DNA from: JBLMYQ01 sp050260055
GTDB taxonomy: Bacteria > Bacillota > Clostridia > Acetivibrionales > UBA4821
Direction of reading: 5' to 3'
DNA length: 64,000 nt
Assembly (NCBI GenBank): GCA_050260055.1
Contig: JBLNBO010000027.1
Coordinates: 103,724-167,723 of the forward strand
Shown: in pieces, positions 9,047 to 18,282 of the stretch
Layout: every line of letters begins with the position of its first letter
Position numbering within the stretch: the first letter of the stretch is position 1
Position numbers and translations under genes: made by a program
The notes under the pieces: model-generated
Told to the model about the DNA's origin: nothing
The model's input: only the letters and a program-made list of their open reading frames with translations
The model's database searches: none

Positions 9047-9073
9047 ATAAAAGTTAAAAGAATTTGGTTGTAT

Positions 9074-9646
9074 TTAAAATATCTTTTTACTTGCGAGATT
9101 TTGCTGAACTATTTCGAGAGCTTCTCCAAATCTTTGGAAATGAACTACTTCTCTCTCTCTCAAAAATTTTAAAGGATCAATAACATCAGGGTCATCAGCT
9201 AATTTAATGAGGTTTTCGTATGTTGCACGTGCTTTTTGCTCGGCTGCCATATCTTCTGTCAAATCTGCAATTGGGTCTCCTTTTGCTTGAATATATGCAG
9301 CGGTCCAAGGATTTCCTGTTGCATCGACATAGAATAATGCGCCGTCATGATCTGCGTAATATCCGCCCATATCGGCTTTCTTGATTTCTTCCATGGAAGC
9401 ACCTTTCATAAGCTGATGGACCATGGTAGCTACCATTTCCAAATGTGCTAATTCTTCAGTTCCAATATCATTCAATATACCCTTAGCTTGAGGCGTTGGC
9501 ATTGAATATCTTTGTGTTAAATACCTTAATGAAGCGGCAAGTTCTCCATCAGGCCCACCATATTGAGTTACTATATATTTAGCCATTTTAGGATTTGGAT
9601 TTTTAATGTTTACTGGATATTCCAGCCTTTTTTCATACGTCCACAT
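9074..9646 (-). CDS. cotJC: Spore coat protein CotJC (manganese-catalase-like)
   Basis: 190 aa, the usual length. The sequence is typical of CotJC: MWTYEKRLEYPVNIKNPNP, GGPDGELAASLRYLTQRY, GTEELAHLEMVATMVHQL, and AAEQKARATYENLI. The E-x-x-H and E...E...H residues match the dinuclear manganese-catalase fold, so catalase activity is possible though the known role is an inner spore-coat component. It is last in the cotJABC operon; the ATG follows the cotJB stop by one base, with its RBS inside the acidic cotJB tail. Expression is expected in the mother cell under SigE. Confidence 0.95.
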   Translation of the reverse strand: MWTYEKRLEYPVNIKNPNPKMAKYIVTQYGGPDGELAASLRYLTQRYSMPTPQAKGILNDIGTEELAHLEMVATMVHQLMKGASMEEIKKADMGGYYADHDGALFYVDATGNPWTAAYIQAKGDPIADLTEDMAAEQKARATYENLIKLADDPDVIDPLKFLREREVVHFQRFGEALEIVQQNLASKKIF

Positions 9647-9647
9647 A

Positions 9648-9929
9648 TTAATCTTCCTCCTCTTCTATCATACTCATTTTCATCCAAGGCCAAGGCGGCA
9701 GTATCCAAGCGTATGGATATTTTTCCGTTGGAGCTAATTGTTCAATAGGTCCATAAGCTTTTGAATACTCTTCTTTTAGGTTTTTTAATTGTGAAGCATA
9801 TTGATTGAACTGTGCTAAAGCTTTTCTATCAGTCGGATGAATATCAAGGAATAACTGAAGGTCAACGACCGCAAAACCGACTTGTTGAATTTCACTCATT
9901 AGTTGGTCTTTTGACATTGCTGCAATCAT
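9648..9929 (-). CDS. cotJB: Spore coat protein CotJB
   Basis: 93 aa. The helical repeat-like core LQLFLDIHPTDRKALAQFN and the Trp-rich tail YPYAWILPPWPW are characteristic of CotJB. The ATG overlaps the cotJA stop (ATGA-type overlap at 9926-9929), with GGAGGC upstream, so translation is coupled. It is needed with CotJA and CotJC for assembly of this coat layer in Bacillus. The C-terminus is a run of Glu/Asp (SMIEEEED) that also encodes the ribosome binding site for cotJC. Confidence 0.93.
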   Translation of the reverse strand: MIAAMSKDQLMSEIQQVGFAVVDLQLFLDIHPTDRKALAQFNQYASQLKNLKEEYSKAYGPIEQLAPTEKYPYAWILPPWPWMKMSMIEEEED

Positions 9930-10141
9930 GTTCTCTTGCCTCCTTCACCTTTTGGAATAAAATAAGGATCATACAAGTCAGGGAAAATTGTTCCTTTCCT
10001 AAATCCCTCTTCTATTGGATACATTTTTTCAGTACTTGGCTGAAATAGTACATATGCCCTGGCATATGGAGTATTTATATATTTAGGGATAGGAATTGTG
10101 GTAGGAATAAATTGACTTTGCGGATCCATATAGTTAGCCAT
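9926..10141 (-). CDS. cotJA: Spore coat-associated protein CotJA
   Basis: 71 aa starting at ATG 10141 (MANYMDPQ), decided by GGAGG upstream; an ATG 18 bases earlier overlaps the RBS and is not the start. The motif YINTPYARAYVLFQPSTEKMYPIEEGFRKGTIFPDLYDPY, given here only as the region of residues 22-60, is diagnostic of CotJA. It is first gene of the cotJABC operon and marks the organism as an endospore former. Confidence 0.93.
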   Translation of the reverse strand: MANYMDPQSQFIPTTIPIPKYINTPYARAYVLFQPSTEKMYPIEEGFRKGTIFPDLYDPYFIPKGEGGKRT

Positions 10142-10165
10142 TCTAAAACCTCCAAACATTATTTA

Positions 10166-10200
10166 TTACCATAATATTCATAATATGTTTCAAGTGTTAA
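10166..10200 (-). promoter_or_regulatory. Possible SigE-type promoter for cotJ
   Basis: On the minus strand CATATTAT fits the SigE -10 consensus (CATAnnnT), about 35-40 bases before the cotJA start, in an AT-rich 100-bp gap. The -35 box is weak (TTATGTTA). SigE control is expected for cotJ from Bacillus; the call here is tentative. Confidence 0.35.
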
Positions 10201-10237
10201 CATAAGAAATATCATTATTATATTTAAAATATTTATG

Positions 10238-10246
10238 TGTTATAAT
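10238..10246 (+). promoter_or_regulatory. Extended -10 promoter for the THUMP methyltransferase gene
   Basis: TGTTATAAT (TG-n-TATAAT) lies 54 bases before the ATG at 10300, in the cotJA/methyltransferase divergent gap. No strong -35 is visible. Confidence 0.5.
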
Positions 10247-10299
10247 CTATTAGGTTATGTTTGGGTATAATTATTAATAAAAATACAAAGAGGTATTTA

Positions 10300-11445
10300 A
10301 TGGCTAATTTTGAACTGGTTGCAACAACTTTATTAGGTATTGAATCTGTTACAGCTAAAGAGCTTGAAGAGCTTGGCATTGAAGTTATTAAGGTTGAAGA
10401 TGGGCGGGTAACGTTTGCCGGAGATGAAATTACTATTTGTCAGGCAAATATATGGCTAAGAACGGCTGAACGTGTCTTAATAAAAATCGGAGAATTTAAT
10501 GCGGTCACATTTGAGGAGCTGTTTCAAGGGACTAAAGCTTTTGATTGGTCTGCATGGATACCTAAAAATGGAGCTTTTCCTATAAAAGCATATTCATTGA
10601 AATCAAAATTGCACAGCGTTCCTGATTGTCAGGCAATTGTGAAAAAAGCAATTGTCGAAAAGTTAAAAGCATCGTATAAAAATGATTGGTTTGAAGAAAA
10701 AGGGCCAATGTATAAGGTGCATTTGTCAATACTAAAAGATAAAGCAACTTTAATGATAGATACCAGCGGCGAAGGACTGCATAAGAGAGGTTATAGAGAA
10801 ATGTCAAATCAAGCTCCGCTTAAAGAAACTTTGGCTGCTGCCTTAATCTATATAAGCAGATGGAGAGCAGATAAACCATTTGTAGATACATTTTGCGGTT
10901 CCGGAACAATTCCTATTGAGGCTGCAATGATAGGGGCGAATATCGCACCCGGATTGAAGAGAAAGTTTATTTCGGAAGATTGGCTTCAGCTGCCTTTCGA
11001 ACTTTGGGATAAGACTAGGGCACAAGCTCAAAGATTAATTAAAAATGATGCAGTTATGGATATCTTCGGTTCAGATATTGATGAGTCGGCTATAAGATTA
11101 TCAAAGAAAAATGCAGCGATAGCGGGTGTAGATAAATTGATAAAGTTTAAGCAGCTGCCTGCTGAGGATTTTGAATCGCAAAAACAGTACGGTACAATAA
11201 TTAGTAATCCGCCTTATGGCGAAAGGTTGAGCGATATCAAATCAGTTGAAAAATTATATAAAGAAATTGGGCGGACTTTTCAAAAGCTTGATACATGGTC
11301 ATATTTTATACTTACCCCGAATGAAAATTTTGAAGCTCTTTTTGGAAAGAAATCTAACAAGAATCGTAAATTATATAATGGCATGATAAAGTGCTACTTA
11401 TATCAATATTTTGGGCAAAAGCCTCAAAAATCAAATAACGGATAA
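10300..11445 (+). CDS. THUMP-domain class I rRNA (guanine-N2) methyltransferase, RlmL/YpsC-like
   Basis: 381 aa. The start is ATG 10300 (MANFELVATT) with AGAGG upstream, rather than the TTG 39 bases earlier. The N-terminal THUMP domain (about 1-150) binds RNA; the C-terminal Rossmann methyltransferase has FVDTFCGSGTIPIEAAM (about residue 205) and the catalytic motif NPPYGERL near 310. The layout and length match the YpsC/RlmL-N family that makes m2G in 23S rRNA. The first motif TTLLGIESVTAKEL is typical. It stands alone, divergent from cotJABC. The exact target base is inferred from the family. Confidence 0.9.
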   Translation: MANFELVATTLLGIESVTAKELEELGIEVIKVEDGRVTFAGDEITICQANIWLRTAERVLIKIGEFNAVTFEELFQGTKAFDWSAWIPKNGAFPIKAYSLKSKLHSVPDCQAIVKKAIVEKLKASYKNDWFEEKGPMYKVHLSILKDKATLMIDTSGEGLHKRGYREMSNQAPLKETLAAALIYISRWRADKPFVDTFCGSGTIPIEAAMIGANIAPGLKRKFISEDWLQLPFELWDKTRAQAQRLIKNDAVMDIFGSDIDESAIRLSKKNAAIAGVDKLIKFKQLPAEDFESQKQYGTIISNPPYGERLSDIKSVEKLYKEIGRTFQKLDTWSYFILTPNENFEALFGKKSNKNRKLYNGMIKCYLYQYFGQKPQKSNNG

Positions 11446-11470
11446 ATCTTTTTTGGATTTATCCGTTATT
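11434..11470. terminator. Hairpin terminator, probably bidirectional
   Basis: A 15-bp perfect stem (11434-11448 with 11456-11470) overlaps the stop codon of the methyltransferase gene and is followed by a T-rich stretch. The converging TMEM43 gene ends 55 bases further on and may share it. Confidence 0.6.
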
Positions 11471-11524
11471 ATATCGGTTTTTATTTTCTTACTTTTTAAT
11501 TATGCCGTCATATCATTTACTATA

Positions 11525-12694
11525 TTAGACTGGCAGTTCTTTCCTTGCATGGCTTACCTTTTTTATAACGAATAAGCACAATACGAAAGATAGAATTATA
11601 ACCCCGATTAAAACATAAATGTTTTTTATAATATTAATAACCAATAAAGTAATAGCCGTGAGTATTACAGCTATAATTAGTGAAATAAAACCAGTTACTA
11701 GCGCGGCTATTCCGCTCAGGAAAGAGCCAACAACAGGCAAAATATGCAGAGATACATTTAAAGGCTCAAAGAACATGCATATTCCAATCCACATTAAAAA
11801 TAATCCTAATCCTCTAAACATCCATAATCTTTGTTCATATTCAGATTGCATCTTTCCTAAAGCATTTTCCCTTCCGCCAACAAATAATCTAGCAAGATTT
11901 TTGTTTGTCCTTTTATCGTTATATGCTTGAATACTGCCGTCATTAAATAGACCGAGAGCTGTTCCAGCAAAGTCAGAATTAACAGCTAAATAGCTTATTC
12001 TAACATCGCCAATCTGAGGTGATTGCAGAGATCCTTTGCCTTTAAATAGATACTGATCGCTTGCAAGGAGTATATCATTGCTTAGCTGTATATTGTCTTT
12101 GGAAAGGTTGAGTTTTTGATATGCAGGAAAGGCTAGCTGTTCAGGTGAAATGGTAAACTCACCTATTTTTACAACCTGCGATTTTTTTTCTGAATTATTA
12201 ATTGTCATTGAAGGGTTGACATGTTCATATCTATCCTTGAAATTGCTAGAACTTTCAGGGGTTGATTTCCACTGCTTATTATATGAATATGTAGTCTTTT
12301 TAACTGTTGTTCCATCCATTTCCTCATATTCTCTTGTGCTTTTTGTTTCTACCCATGAATACATTTCAACCTTTCTTAATAAGGCAAGATAATTATCTGG
12401 TTTTAAATATTCGTCACCTAATTCGCCGTTTGATACGACTTTTCCGCTTACCATGACGAGATTACCATCGAATTTTGAATTTGGGCCTTCTTTTGCAGCA
12501 TCTATTATGACTGCTTTTTTTGCTATTGATGTAGAATCAACTTGATTTTCATTCCAATATAAAACTCCGAATGATGCAATAAATACAAAGAATCCAAGTA
12601 TTGCTGTTCCAATGGCATTTCCTCCCCTTCTGAAAGCTCCATACGGTCCTCTTGTTGAATAATCATATTGATACTCTGAATGACTATCTGACAT
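11525..12694 (-). CDS. TMEM43-family membrane protein
   Basis: 389 aa. An N-terminal membrane helix at about 28-48 (AIGTAILGFFVFIASFGVLYW) is followed by a long extracytoplasmic region. It includes YSWVETKSTREYEEMDG and a second YxxQW segment, with three or four C-terminal helices (about 295-385). This is the architecture of the TMEM43/LUMA family (PF07787), found from bacteria to humans with unclear biochemical role. RNPSM-like motif reads VNPSM here. The gene appears single. RBS GAGAGGG precedes the ATG. Confidence 0.8.
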   Translation of the reverse strand: MSDSHSEYQYDYSTRGPYGAFRRGGNAIGTAILGFFVFIASFGVLYWNENQVDSTSIAKKAVIIDAAKEGPNSKFDGNLVMVSGKVVSNGELGDEYLKPDNYLALLRKVEMYSWVETKSTREYEEMDGTTVKKTTYSYNKQWKSTPESSSNFKDRYEHVNPSMTINNSEKKSQVVKIGEFTISPEQLAFPAYQKLNLSKDNIQLSNDILLASDQYLFKGKGSLQSPQIGDVRISYLAVNSDFAGTALGLFNDGSIQAYNDKRTNKNLARLFVGGRENALGKMQSEYEQRLWMFRGLGLFLMWIGICMFFEPLNVSLHILPVVGSFLSGIAALVTGFISLIIAVILTAITLLVINIIKNIYVLIGVIILSFVLCLFVIKKVSHARKELPV

Positions 12695-12720
12695 ATTAAA
12701 CCCTCTCTTCCTTCTGTTTT

Positions 12721-13170
12721 TTATTTATCTAACTCTAATTTATCAATGTCATTTTCAGTGTATACAGTAATTCCATTATTTTTTAATAGCTCGCAAGTAA
12801 TCCCATTTCCGTCTATCAATGTTCCAGAAAAGGTGCCGTCATATATTTTTCCAAAGCCACAGGAAGGGCTTTTGGATTTCATTATAGCTTTATCTGCCCC
12901 AATTAATTTTGCAATTTCAAGTGTCTTTTCGGCACCATATTCAAATTCTTTCGTAAGGTTTTTTCCGGAAAATGATAGAACGCAGGTTTTACCTGATTGA
13001 TTTGCTTTTATTTCAGTCCGTTCCCGTGGAATACCTAATCCAGCAAGTACTTCAGGACAAACTGGAATTGCCTTTCCACTTTTAATCAGAGAATCAATTT
13101 TTTCGTTATAACTGTTTTTCCCGTCATATCTGCAATTAATTCCAGCTAAACAGGCACTTACTATATACAT
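12721..13170 (-). CDS. DUF523 family protein
   Basis: 149 aa. It begins with the DUF523 signature SACLAGINCRYDG and continues with PVCPEVLAGLGIPRERTEI and KSKSPSCG. The conserved Cys residues suggest a metal or redox centre. DUF523 proteins occur alone or fused to DUF1722, and the function is unknown. AAGGAG is well placed. It lies 26 bases downstream from (3' to) the exonuclease gene's end region, likely in the same transcription direction as the following cluster. Confidence 0.85.
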   Translation of the reverse strand: MYIVSACLAGINCRYDGKNSYNEKIDSLIKSGKAIPVCPEVLAGLGIPRERTEIKANQSGKTCVLSFSGKNLTKEFEYGAEKTLEIAKLIGADKAIMKSKSPSCGFGKIYDGTFSGTLIDGNGITCELLKNNGITVYTENDIDKLELDK

Positions 13171-13206
13171 TTTTTTCTCCTTGAGAATATTTTTTAGAAA
13201 TCTGCT

Positions 13207-13827
13207 TTAATCACAAATACAGTAATTTGCATTCTTAAGCATTTCATAAAAATAGGTTTTGCCATTTTGAGTTTTTAATGATAGAAGTTTTATAGCGGCG
13301 CATACATCATCCTCTGCCCTATGCGCTCTTGAAGTAAATATTCCGTGAGAATTTAATAAATTTCCTAAAGCACGAGATTTGAAGCCTTTCCCCTTCCAAT
13401 CAATGTTATTGATTGAACATAGCCAGGTTTTGTTATTGCATTTGTCTATCAAACGGCTTAAAAATCCTCTATCAAATGATGCATTATGCGCAATTAAAAA
13501 CTCTGCTTTATCTATTAAACACTCAATATGCTGAATATCCAATCTCTTGTCTTTAAGTTCTTCATAAGTGATATTATTTACTCTTTGCGCACCAATAGAA
13601 ATTGGGATTGAGGGTTCCCTTAAGCCTGTGTATTTCTCTACGATTCGTAATATCTCACCGTTATCTTTTCTGAATTCGAATAAATATAGAGAAAGTTCGA
13701 TAATTTCATCATAATTTGGATTTAATCCTGTTGTTTCAACATCTACGAAGCCTGCAACGCCGAATAAATCAGAGTATGCTTGGCTGGTATTTGTATCAGT
13801 TGTTAATTTATGTGTTGTTTCAGACAT
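13207..13827 (-). CDS. DEDDh 3'-5' exonuclease (DnaQ/PolC epsilon-like)
   Basis: 206 aa. Exo I motif VDVETTGL (about 28-35), Exo II HNASFD (about 112) and Exo III HRAEDD (about 168, DEDDh type) are all present, so it should be catalytically active. It has no polymerase domain. Such stand-alone proofreading-type exonucleases act in DNA repair or in trimming of RNA or DNA. It heads a string of five minus-strand genes with good RBSs. Confidence 0.85.
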   Translation of the reverse strand: MSETTHKLTTDTNTSQAYSDLFGVAGFVDVETTGLNPNYDEIIELSLYLFEFRKDNGEILRIVEKYTGLREPSIPISIGAQRVNNITYEELKDKRLDIQHIECLIDKAEFLIAHNASFDRGFLSRLIDKCNNKTWLCSINNIDWKGKGFKSRALGNLLNSHGIFTSRAHRAEDDVCAAIKLLSLKTQNGKTYFYEMLKNANYCICD

Positions 13828-13857
13828 TTTGGCTGCTCCTTTAAGAATGAATTGTTA

Positions 13858-14700
13858 CTATAAATTGCAATTAATCCACTTTGAATCTAATAATATTTTT
13901 TGTTCATTAAAGCCAATGTCTTTAATGATTTTTACTGCTTCATCAAAATAGAAATTAATATTGCCTGGCGTATGAGCGTCAGAATTTAGAATAATTGGGA
14001 TATTCATATTTTTACACTCATTCAAAATCCAATTGCTTGGATACATTGTAGTTAGATACTTTCTTGCTATTCCGCCTGTATTTACTTCGACAATTGAATC
14101 ATATTTTTTAGCAATTTCTAATGTTGTTATAACCTCATCCTTGTACCATGATTCATTTTCGTTAAAGTAACAGTTATCCTTATTGTGTTTTTTAAGCAAA
14201 TCGAAATGGGCAATAATATCGGGTTTTATATCTATAATCATATTTCTTACTAAAGAGTAGTAATTCTTAACTAATGTTTTTATATTGCCGTCAAAAAATT
14301 CATGCAAAATCATATCAAAGTCTTCTTTGCTTCCGTCAACACATGTGTGCTTTCCAGAATTTTTGTCAGACATAATATGTACCGCTCCAATTTTATAGTC
14401 TAAGCCCAGTGAATTAAATCGTTTATAATTCTCTCCAATAGCATCTAGATTGTAATCAATCTCTAGACCAAGGTTAACGTCAATTATGCCTTTATATTTA
14501 TTTTTAAGCAATCTTATAGTACTGCAATATTCTAAGAGGTCATCCTGCTTCATTACCCAGCATTCATAAATAGGAAGCGGAGCATGGCTAGAAAACCCTA
14601 TTGACTTAAATCCTTTTTTTATAGCTTCTGATACAAATTCTTCTGGTTCCTTCTCCCCATCACAGAATCTGCAATGCATATGAAAGTTTGCGCAACTCAT
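13858..14700 (-). CDS. PHP-family histidinol-phosphatase-like phosphoesterase
   Basis: 280 aa. The PHP motif NFHMHCRFCDG at the start, SSHAPLP near residue 38, and EVNTGG and LNSDAHTPGNI near the C-terminus supply metal ligands of the HisJ/HisK class. In Firmicutes this family removes phosphate from histidinol phosphate. There is no his operon here, so another small phosphate ester is also possible. The ATG follows the upstream glycerophosphodiesterase stop by one base and its RBS lies inside that gene, indicating coupling. Confidence 0.75.
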   Translation of the reverse strand: MSCANFHMHCRFCDGEKEPEEFVSEAIKKGFKSIGFSSHAPLPIYECWVMKQDDLLEYCSTIRLLKNKYKGIIDVNLGLEIDYNLDAIGENYKRFNSLGLDYKIGAVHIMSDKNSGKHTCVDGSKEDFDMILHEFFDGNIKTLVKNYYSLVRNMIIDIKPDIIAHFDLLKKHNKDNCYFNENESWYKDEVITTLEIAKKYDSIVEVNTGGIARKYLTTMYPSNWILNECKNMNIPIILNSDAHTPGNINFYFDEAVKIIKDIGFNEQKILLDSKWINCNL

Positions 14701-14701
14701 T

Positions 14702-15430
14702 TTAGCCCTCCGAATATTTTAATAAAACATCTGCTTTGTCAGTAAAAACAGCATCTACGCCGAATTCATTTAATAGCTTAAAAACCTCAACATCATTAAC
14801 TGTATAACACCTAATTTTAAATCCATTTTCGTGTAATAGATTAACATATTTACTATTGATACATATATCTGAATGGACATCATTTGCTCCAATTGATTTT
14901 ATATAATCTCCAGGGTTGTATGAAATCCCTGCACATAGAATTGCAGTCTGAATTTGCTTATCCAAATCTCGCATACGCCTGATTGAATAATGATTAAATG
15001 AAGAAATTATAGTCTTATCTTTTATTCCATACTCAGATATTATTTTTAATACCTTCTCTTCTAATCCGTCGTATTCTATAAGAGAATTCTTAAGTTCAAT
15101 ATTAATTATTATATCTTTCTTATACAATAGCTCAATTACTTCTTCAAGTCTAGGGATTTTTTCACCTTGATAAGAATGATTGAACCATCCACCTGCATCA
15201 AATTTACTTAAATCGCTGTAGGTATAATCTTTTATGAAGCCGGTTCCATTTGTTGTTCTACCAAGTATTTCGTCATGGATAACTACTATTTGATTATCCT
15301 TTGTAAGATGAACATCAAACTCTATGCCATCAATATCAAAATCGAGTGCTTTTTTAAAAGCACTCATTGTATTTTCAGGAGCTTTTGAACTTAATCCCCT
15401 ATGGGCAAATATTTTACAACTTTTATTCAT
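14702..15430 (-). CDS. Glycerophosphodiester phosphodiesterase
   Basis: 242 aa. HRGLSSKAPENT (residues 10-21), GIEFDVHLTKD and VVIHDEILGRTTNG are the GDPD active-site motifs (His, Glu, Asp, His). It splits glycerophosphodiesters to glycerol-3-phosphate and an alcohol. No signal peptide is seen, so it is cytoplasmic (UgpQ-like). It is coupled to the downstream PHP phosphoesterase at 13858-14700, suggesting the pair may act one after the other on phosphate esters; that link is inference. Confidence 0.9.
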   Translation of the reverse strand: MNKSCKIFAHRGLSSKAPENTMSAFKKALDFDIDGIEFDVHLTKDNQIVVIHDEILGRTTNGTGFIKDYTYSDLSKFDAGGWFNHSYQGEKIPRLEEVIELLYKKDIIINIELKNSLIEYDGLEEKVLKIISEYGIKDKTIISSFNHYSIRRMRDLDKQIQTAILCAGISYNPGDYIKSIGANDVHSDICINSKYVNLLHENGFKIRCYTVNDVEVFKLLNEFGVDAVFTDKADVLLKYSEG

Positions 15431-15462
15431 TAGATTTCTCCTTCAAAATTGGAAACTTAGTA

Positions 15463-15933
15463 TTATAGATTCTGGCTTAAACGTATCATATCAACACATT
15501 CAATACCATTTTCTATTATCTTGTCTTCGTAATTCCTTTTAAAGAAATCTTTATCAATCCCTACAATTCTAAAACCGCATTTCTGATATAACCCTAATTG
15601 GCTAAGGCTTGAGTTCCCGGTTCCTATTTCGAGAATTTCGGCACCCATTTTTCTTGCAATGGTTTTTGCATGCGCTATTAAAGATTTTCCTATTCCTCTT
15701 CGTCTAAAGTTTTCATCAACAGCAATGTTTACTATTTCTATTATTTTTGGTTTGGTGCTTATTAAGACATATACTCCTATAGTTTGGTTATCTATTGTAC
15801 AGATATATACTTCACCAGTTTTTAGATGCTTTTGGATCAACTTTTCTGATGGGTCTGCCAAAAGCAGCAGCTCAAGAGGGGCACAATCATTTGATTCCAA
15901 TTTAGTAATAATTAGTTTATCTTTAAGATTCAT
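15463..15933 (-). CDS. GNAT N-acetyltransferase
   Basis: 156 aa. The acetyl-CoA binding motif A is clear: VDENFRRRGIGKSLIAHA (about 75-92), followed by GAEILEIGTGNSS and YQKCGFRIVGID. The substrate is not identifiable. It sits 32 bases upstream of the GDPD gene on the same strand. Confidence 0.85.
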   Translation of the reverse strand: MNLKDKLIITKLESNDCAPLELLLLADPSEKLIQKHLKTGEVYICTIDNQTIGVYVLISTKPKIIEIVNIAVDENFRRRGIGKSLIAHAKTIARKMGAEILEIGTGNSSLSQLGLYQKCGFRIVGIDKDFFKRNYEDKIIENGIECVDMIRLSQNL

Positions 15934-15954
15934 TGTTGCCTCCCTAAATTATAT

Positions 15955-16731
15955 TCATTTCTTTATTGCTGAAATTATTGGCTGATGGTAGCTGGTTTCT
16001 TCCGGCATGTGCCAAGTCACATCTTTGAAGCCGGTTTTCTCTAGTAAATTCTTGAGTTCTTTCTTCGGAATTGCTCTATACGAAGTTGATAGATTCGTAG
16101 TATTCCAATTATGATTTCCACCTGTTACAATAAATTGATTAACAATATAGTTGTTGCTGTCTTTCTCCCAATCCCATACTTGAAAAGCAATGCGTCTTTC
16201 AGATTTATTATCGATAACATATGGAGCCATTATTTGGGGCCTATCAATTATCAATTGGTCGTAATCTCTGATACTGCCTAAAAATAAGCCGTTATTATTT
16301 AACTTATCCCATATATTTTTAAAGGTTGTTAGTAAGTCTTCATCATTTAAAAGATGCGGCAAAGCATTATCAAATGTTATTACGACATCAAACAAGCCGT
16401 TGACCTGCTCTTTTAATTTAAGAAAATCTGCGACTCCAAAGGTTAATTTTGTACCCAATCTTTCAGCTTCTTTTTGTGCGCGCTCAACTGCTTTTGGGCT
16501 TAAATCTGTTGCATGCACTTTATAACCAAGCAATGCTAATCCTATTGCTTGGGTTCCTATACCACAAGAACAATCAAAAAGGCTAATTTCGTTTCTGGGT
16601 GTATCCATATACTGAGCAATTACTTTATTGACGGTATCTGAATGCCATTTTATGGAGTGATCCCAATCCTTAAAAATCAGATGATAATCCTTTGAAAAGC
16701 TATCATAAAAATCAATTACTGATTCACTCAT
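15955..16731 (-). CDS. Class I SAM-dependent methyltransferase
   Basis: 258 aa. SAM-binding motif I FDCSCGIGTQAIGLA is at about 48-62, motif II VHATDLSP at about 73, and post-I VITFDNALPHL at about 115. The first Cys of the motif replaces the usual Gly/Asp-x-G. Overall similarity is to glycine/sarcosine-type or generic small-molecule methyltransferases; the substrate is unknown. It ends 21 bases before the GNAT gene, so they may be co-transcribed. Confidence 0.8.
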   Translation of the reverse strand: MSESVIDFYDSFSKDYHLIFKDWDHSIKWHSDTVNKVIAQYMDTPRNEISLFDCSCGIGTQAIGLALLGYKVHATDLSPKAVERAQKEAERLGTKLTFGVADFLKLKEQVNGLFDVVITFDNALPHLLNDEDLLTTFKNIWDKLNNNGLFLGSIRDYDQLIIDRPQIMAPYVIDNKSERRIAFQVWDWEKDSNNYIVNQFIVTGGNHNWNTTNLSTSYRAIPKKELKNLLEKTGFKDVTWHMPEETSYHQPIISAIKK

Positions 16732-16797
16732 TAATTAAATCTCCTTTATACAAATAAATATTGTTAAATAAAGCTTTTTCATATGACTCTCCTCTTT

Positions 16798-17679
16798 TTA
16801 TGCGATATTATTTTTAACTTGAATTATAATCCCAAAAACTATCAGTATTAAGCCGATTACCGAATAATATGATATTATTTCTGAGTTAAAAAGGTATGTC
16901 CACACCATTGCTAAAAAAGGAACTACATAAATAATATTTGCAATTTTGTGTGTATTGCCAAGATTCAATGCCTTAAACCAAAACACAAAAGTAATTGAAT
17001 TGATAATTCCTCCTAAGACAATAATGGCAATAATTGTGCTTAATGATTTTGGAATAATAAAACCTGAAGCCATTAATGCTGTTGGAATTATTAAAATTAC
17101 AGCTGAAATATTATATACAAGCATACTTGAATACTTATCATATTCATATTTTTTCCCTAAAACTGAGAAAAGTCCATAACATACAGCACCCAATGCAGCA
17201 AGTAAGTATCCACCGGCATGTTCATTACTAAAGCTTGATATGCTGCCTTTTGTAAAAGCAATTAACGCACCTATAAAACTTAATATAATTGCCAGAATTG
17301 TTTTATAATTATATTTTTCTTTTAATATTGGAATTGAAAAAATAACTATAAATACTGGCCATAGATAGTTAACAACATTTACTTGACCGGCTGGGGCCAA
17401 TGAAAAGCTTGTATAAAGCAAAATACTATATAAAAATATTCCGAGAAAGCCCATACCGAACATTAGAAAATAATCTGATTTCTTATATGTTAAAAGCAAG
17501 TTCAGCTTTCCTTGATAATAATTTACTATGTAAAGCGATAAAACGGAAACAATACTTGTATAAAATAAAAGTTGAAAACTGTCAATTTCTCTTAAAGCAA
17601 TTTTAGCTATAGCCGGAGTTGCTGACCAAAGAAGTATGGTTACAATCAAATAGAAATATGCAGATTTTGCTTTTGCCAT
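16798..17679 (-). CDS. EamA/DMT-family transporter
   Basis: 293 aa with ten predicted membrane helices in two EamA repeats (about 5-135 and 155-290), including FLGIFLYSILLYTSF and NLGNTHKIANIIYVVPFLA. Members export amino acids, nucleosides or other metabolites. The substrate cannot be told from sequence. RBS GGAGC precedes the ATG. It is one of three EamA transporters in the window. Confidence 0.85.
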   Translation of the reverse strand: MAKAKSAYFYLIVTILLWSATPAIAKIALREIDSFQLLFYTSIVSVLSLYIVNYYQGKLNLLLTYKKSDYFLMFGMGFLGIFLYSILLYTSFSLAPAGQVNVVNYLWPVFIVIFSIPILKEKYNYKTILAIILSFIGALIAFTKGSISSFSNEHAGGYLLAALGAVCYGLFSVLGKKYEYDKYSSMLVYNISAVILIIPTALMASGFIIPKSLSTIIAIIVLGGIINSITFVFWFKALNLGNTHKIANIIYVVPFLAMVWTYLFNSEIISYYSVIGLILIVFGIIIQVKNNIA

Positions 17680-17891
17680 TTTAAGCTCCTTAAAGTATGT
17701 TTAATGTATTAATTATACCAATTATTGCAATTTAGTTACATGTTTTTTCAAAATTTAATCTAAATGCAAGAACCGATAAACCTTGCTATTATGAGAGAAG
17801 TTCACGCTAATTCTACATCATTCACTATATTTCATTGACCATTTCACCTTCATTTAATATAATTTTTATATCTTAATTGGAGGGTAAACTT

Positions 17892-18230
17892 ATGACTAGA
17901 GCAATCGTCCCAATAATTCTATTAGTCATTTCAAATGTGTTTATGACTTTTGCATGGTACGGACATTTAAAATTCAAATCGGCTGCTTTGCCTGTTGTAA
18001 TTATATGCAGCTGGTTGATAGCATTTTTTGAATACTGCTTTCAAGTACCGGCAAACAGAATTGGAAGCGAATACTTTTCAACCGCACAGTTAAAAATTAC
18101 TCAGGAAGTAATCACTTTTTCTGTATTTTTAGTATTTTCCGTTCTATATCTTAAAGAATCCTTTAAATGGGATTATGTAATATCATTTATCTTAATAACT
18201 TTTGCCGCATATTTTGCTTTTAGGAGCTAA
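17892..18230 (+). CDS. DUF486 small membrane protein (DMT superfamily)
   Basis: 112 aa. ATG 17892 (MTRAIVPI) follows GGAGGG; an upstream in-frame TTG overlaps the RBS. Four membrane helices and the motifs VFMTFAWYGHLK, FEYCFQVPANRIG and LKITQEVITF are diagnostic of DUF486, a four-helix relative of small multidrug resistance proteins. The substrate is unknown. It is one of the few plus-strand genes between 11.5 and 64 kb. Confidence 0.85.
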   Translation: MTRAIVPIILLVISNVFMTFAWYGHLKFKSAALPVVIICSWLIAFFEYCFQVPANRIGSEYFSTAQLKITQEVITFSVFLVFSVLYLKESFKWDYVISFILITFAAYFAFRS

Positions 18231-18282
18231 ATATACTTTTTTTATTTTAAAAATATTTTAAATTATAAAGGGAGGTTTAATA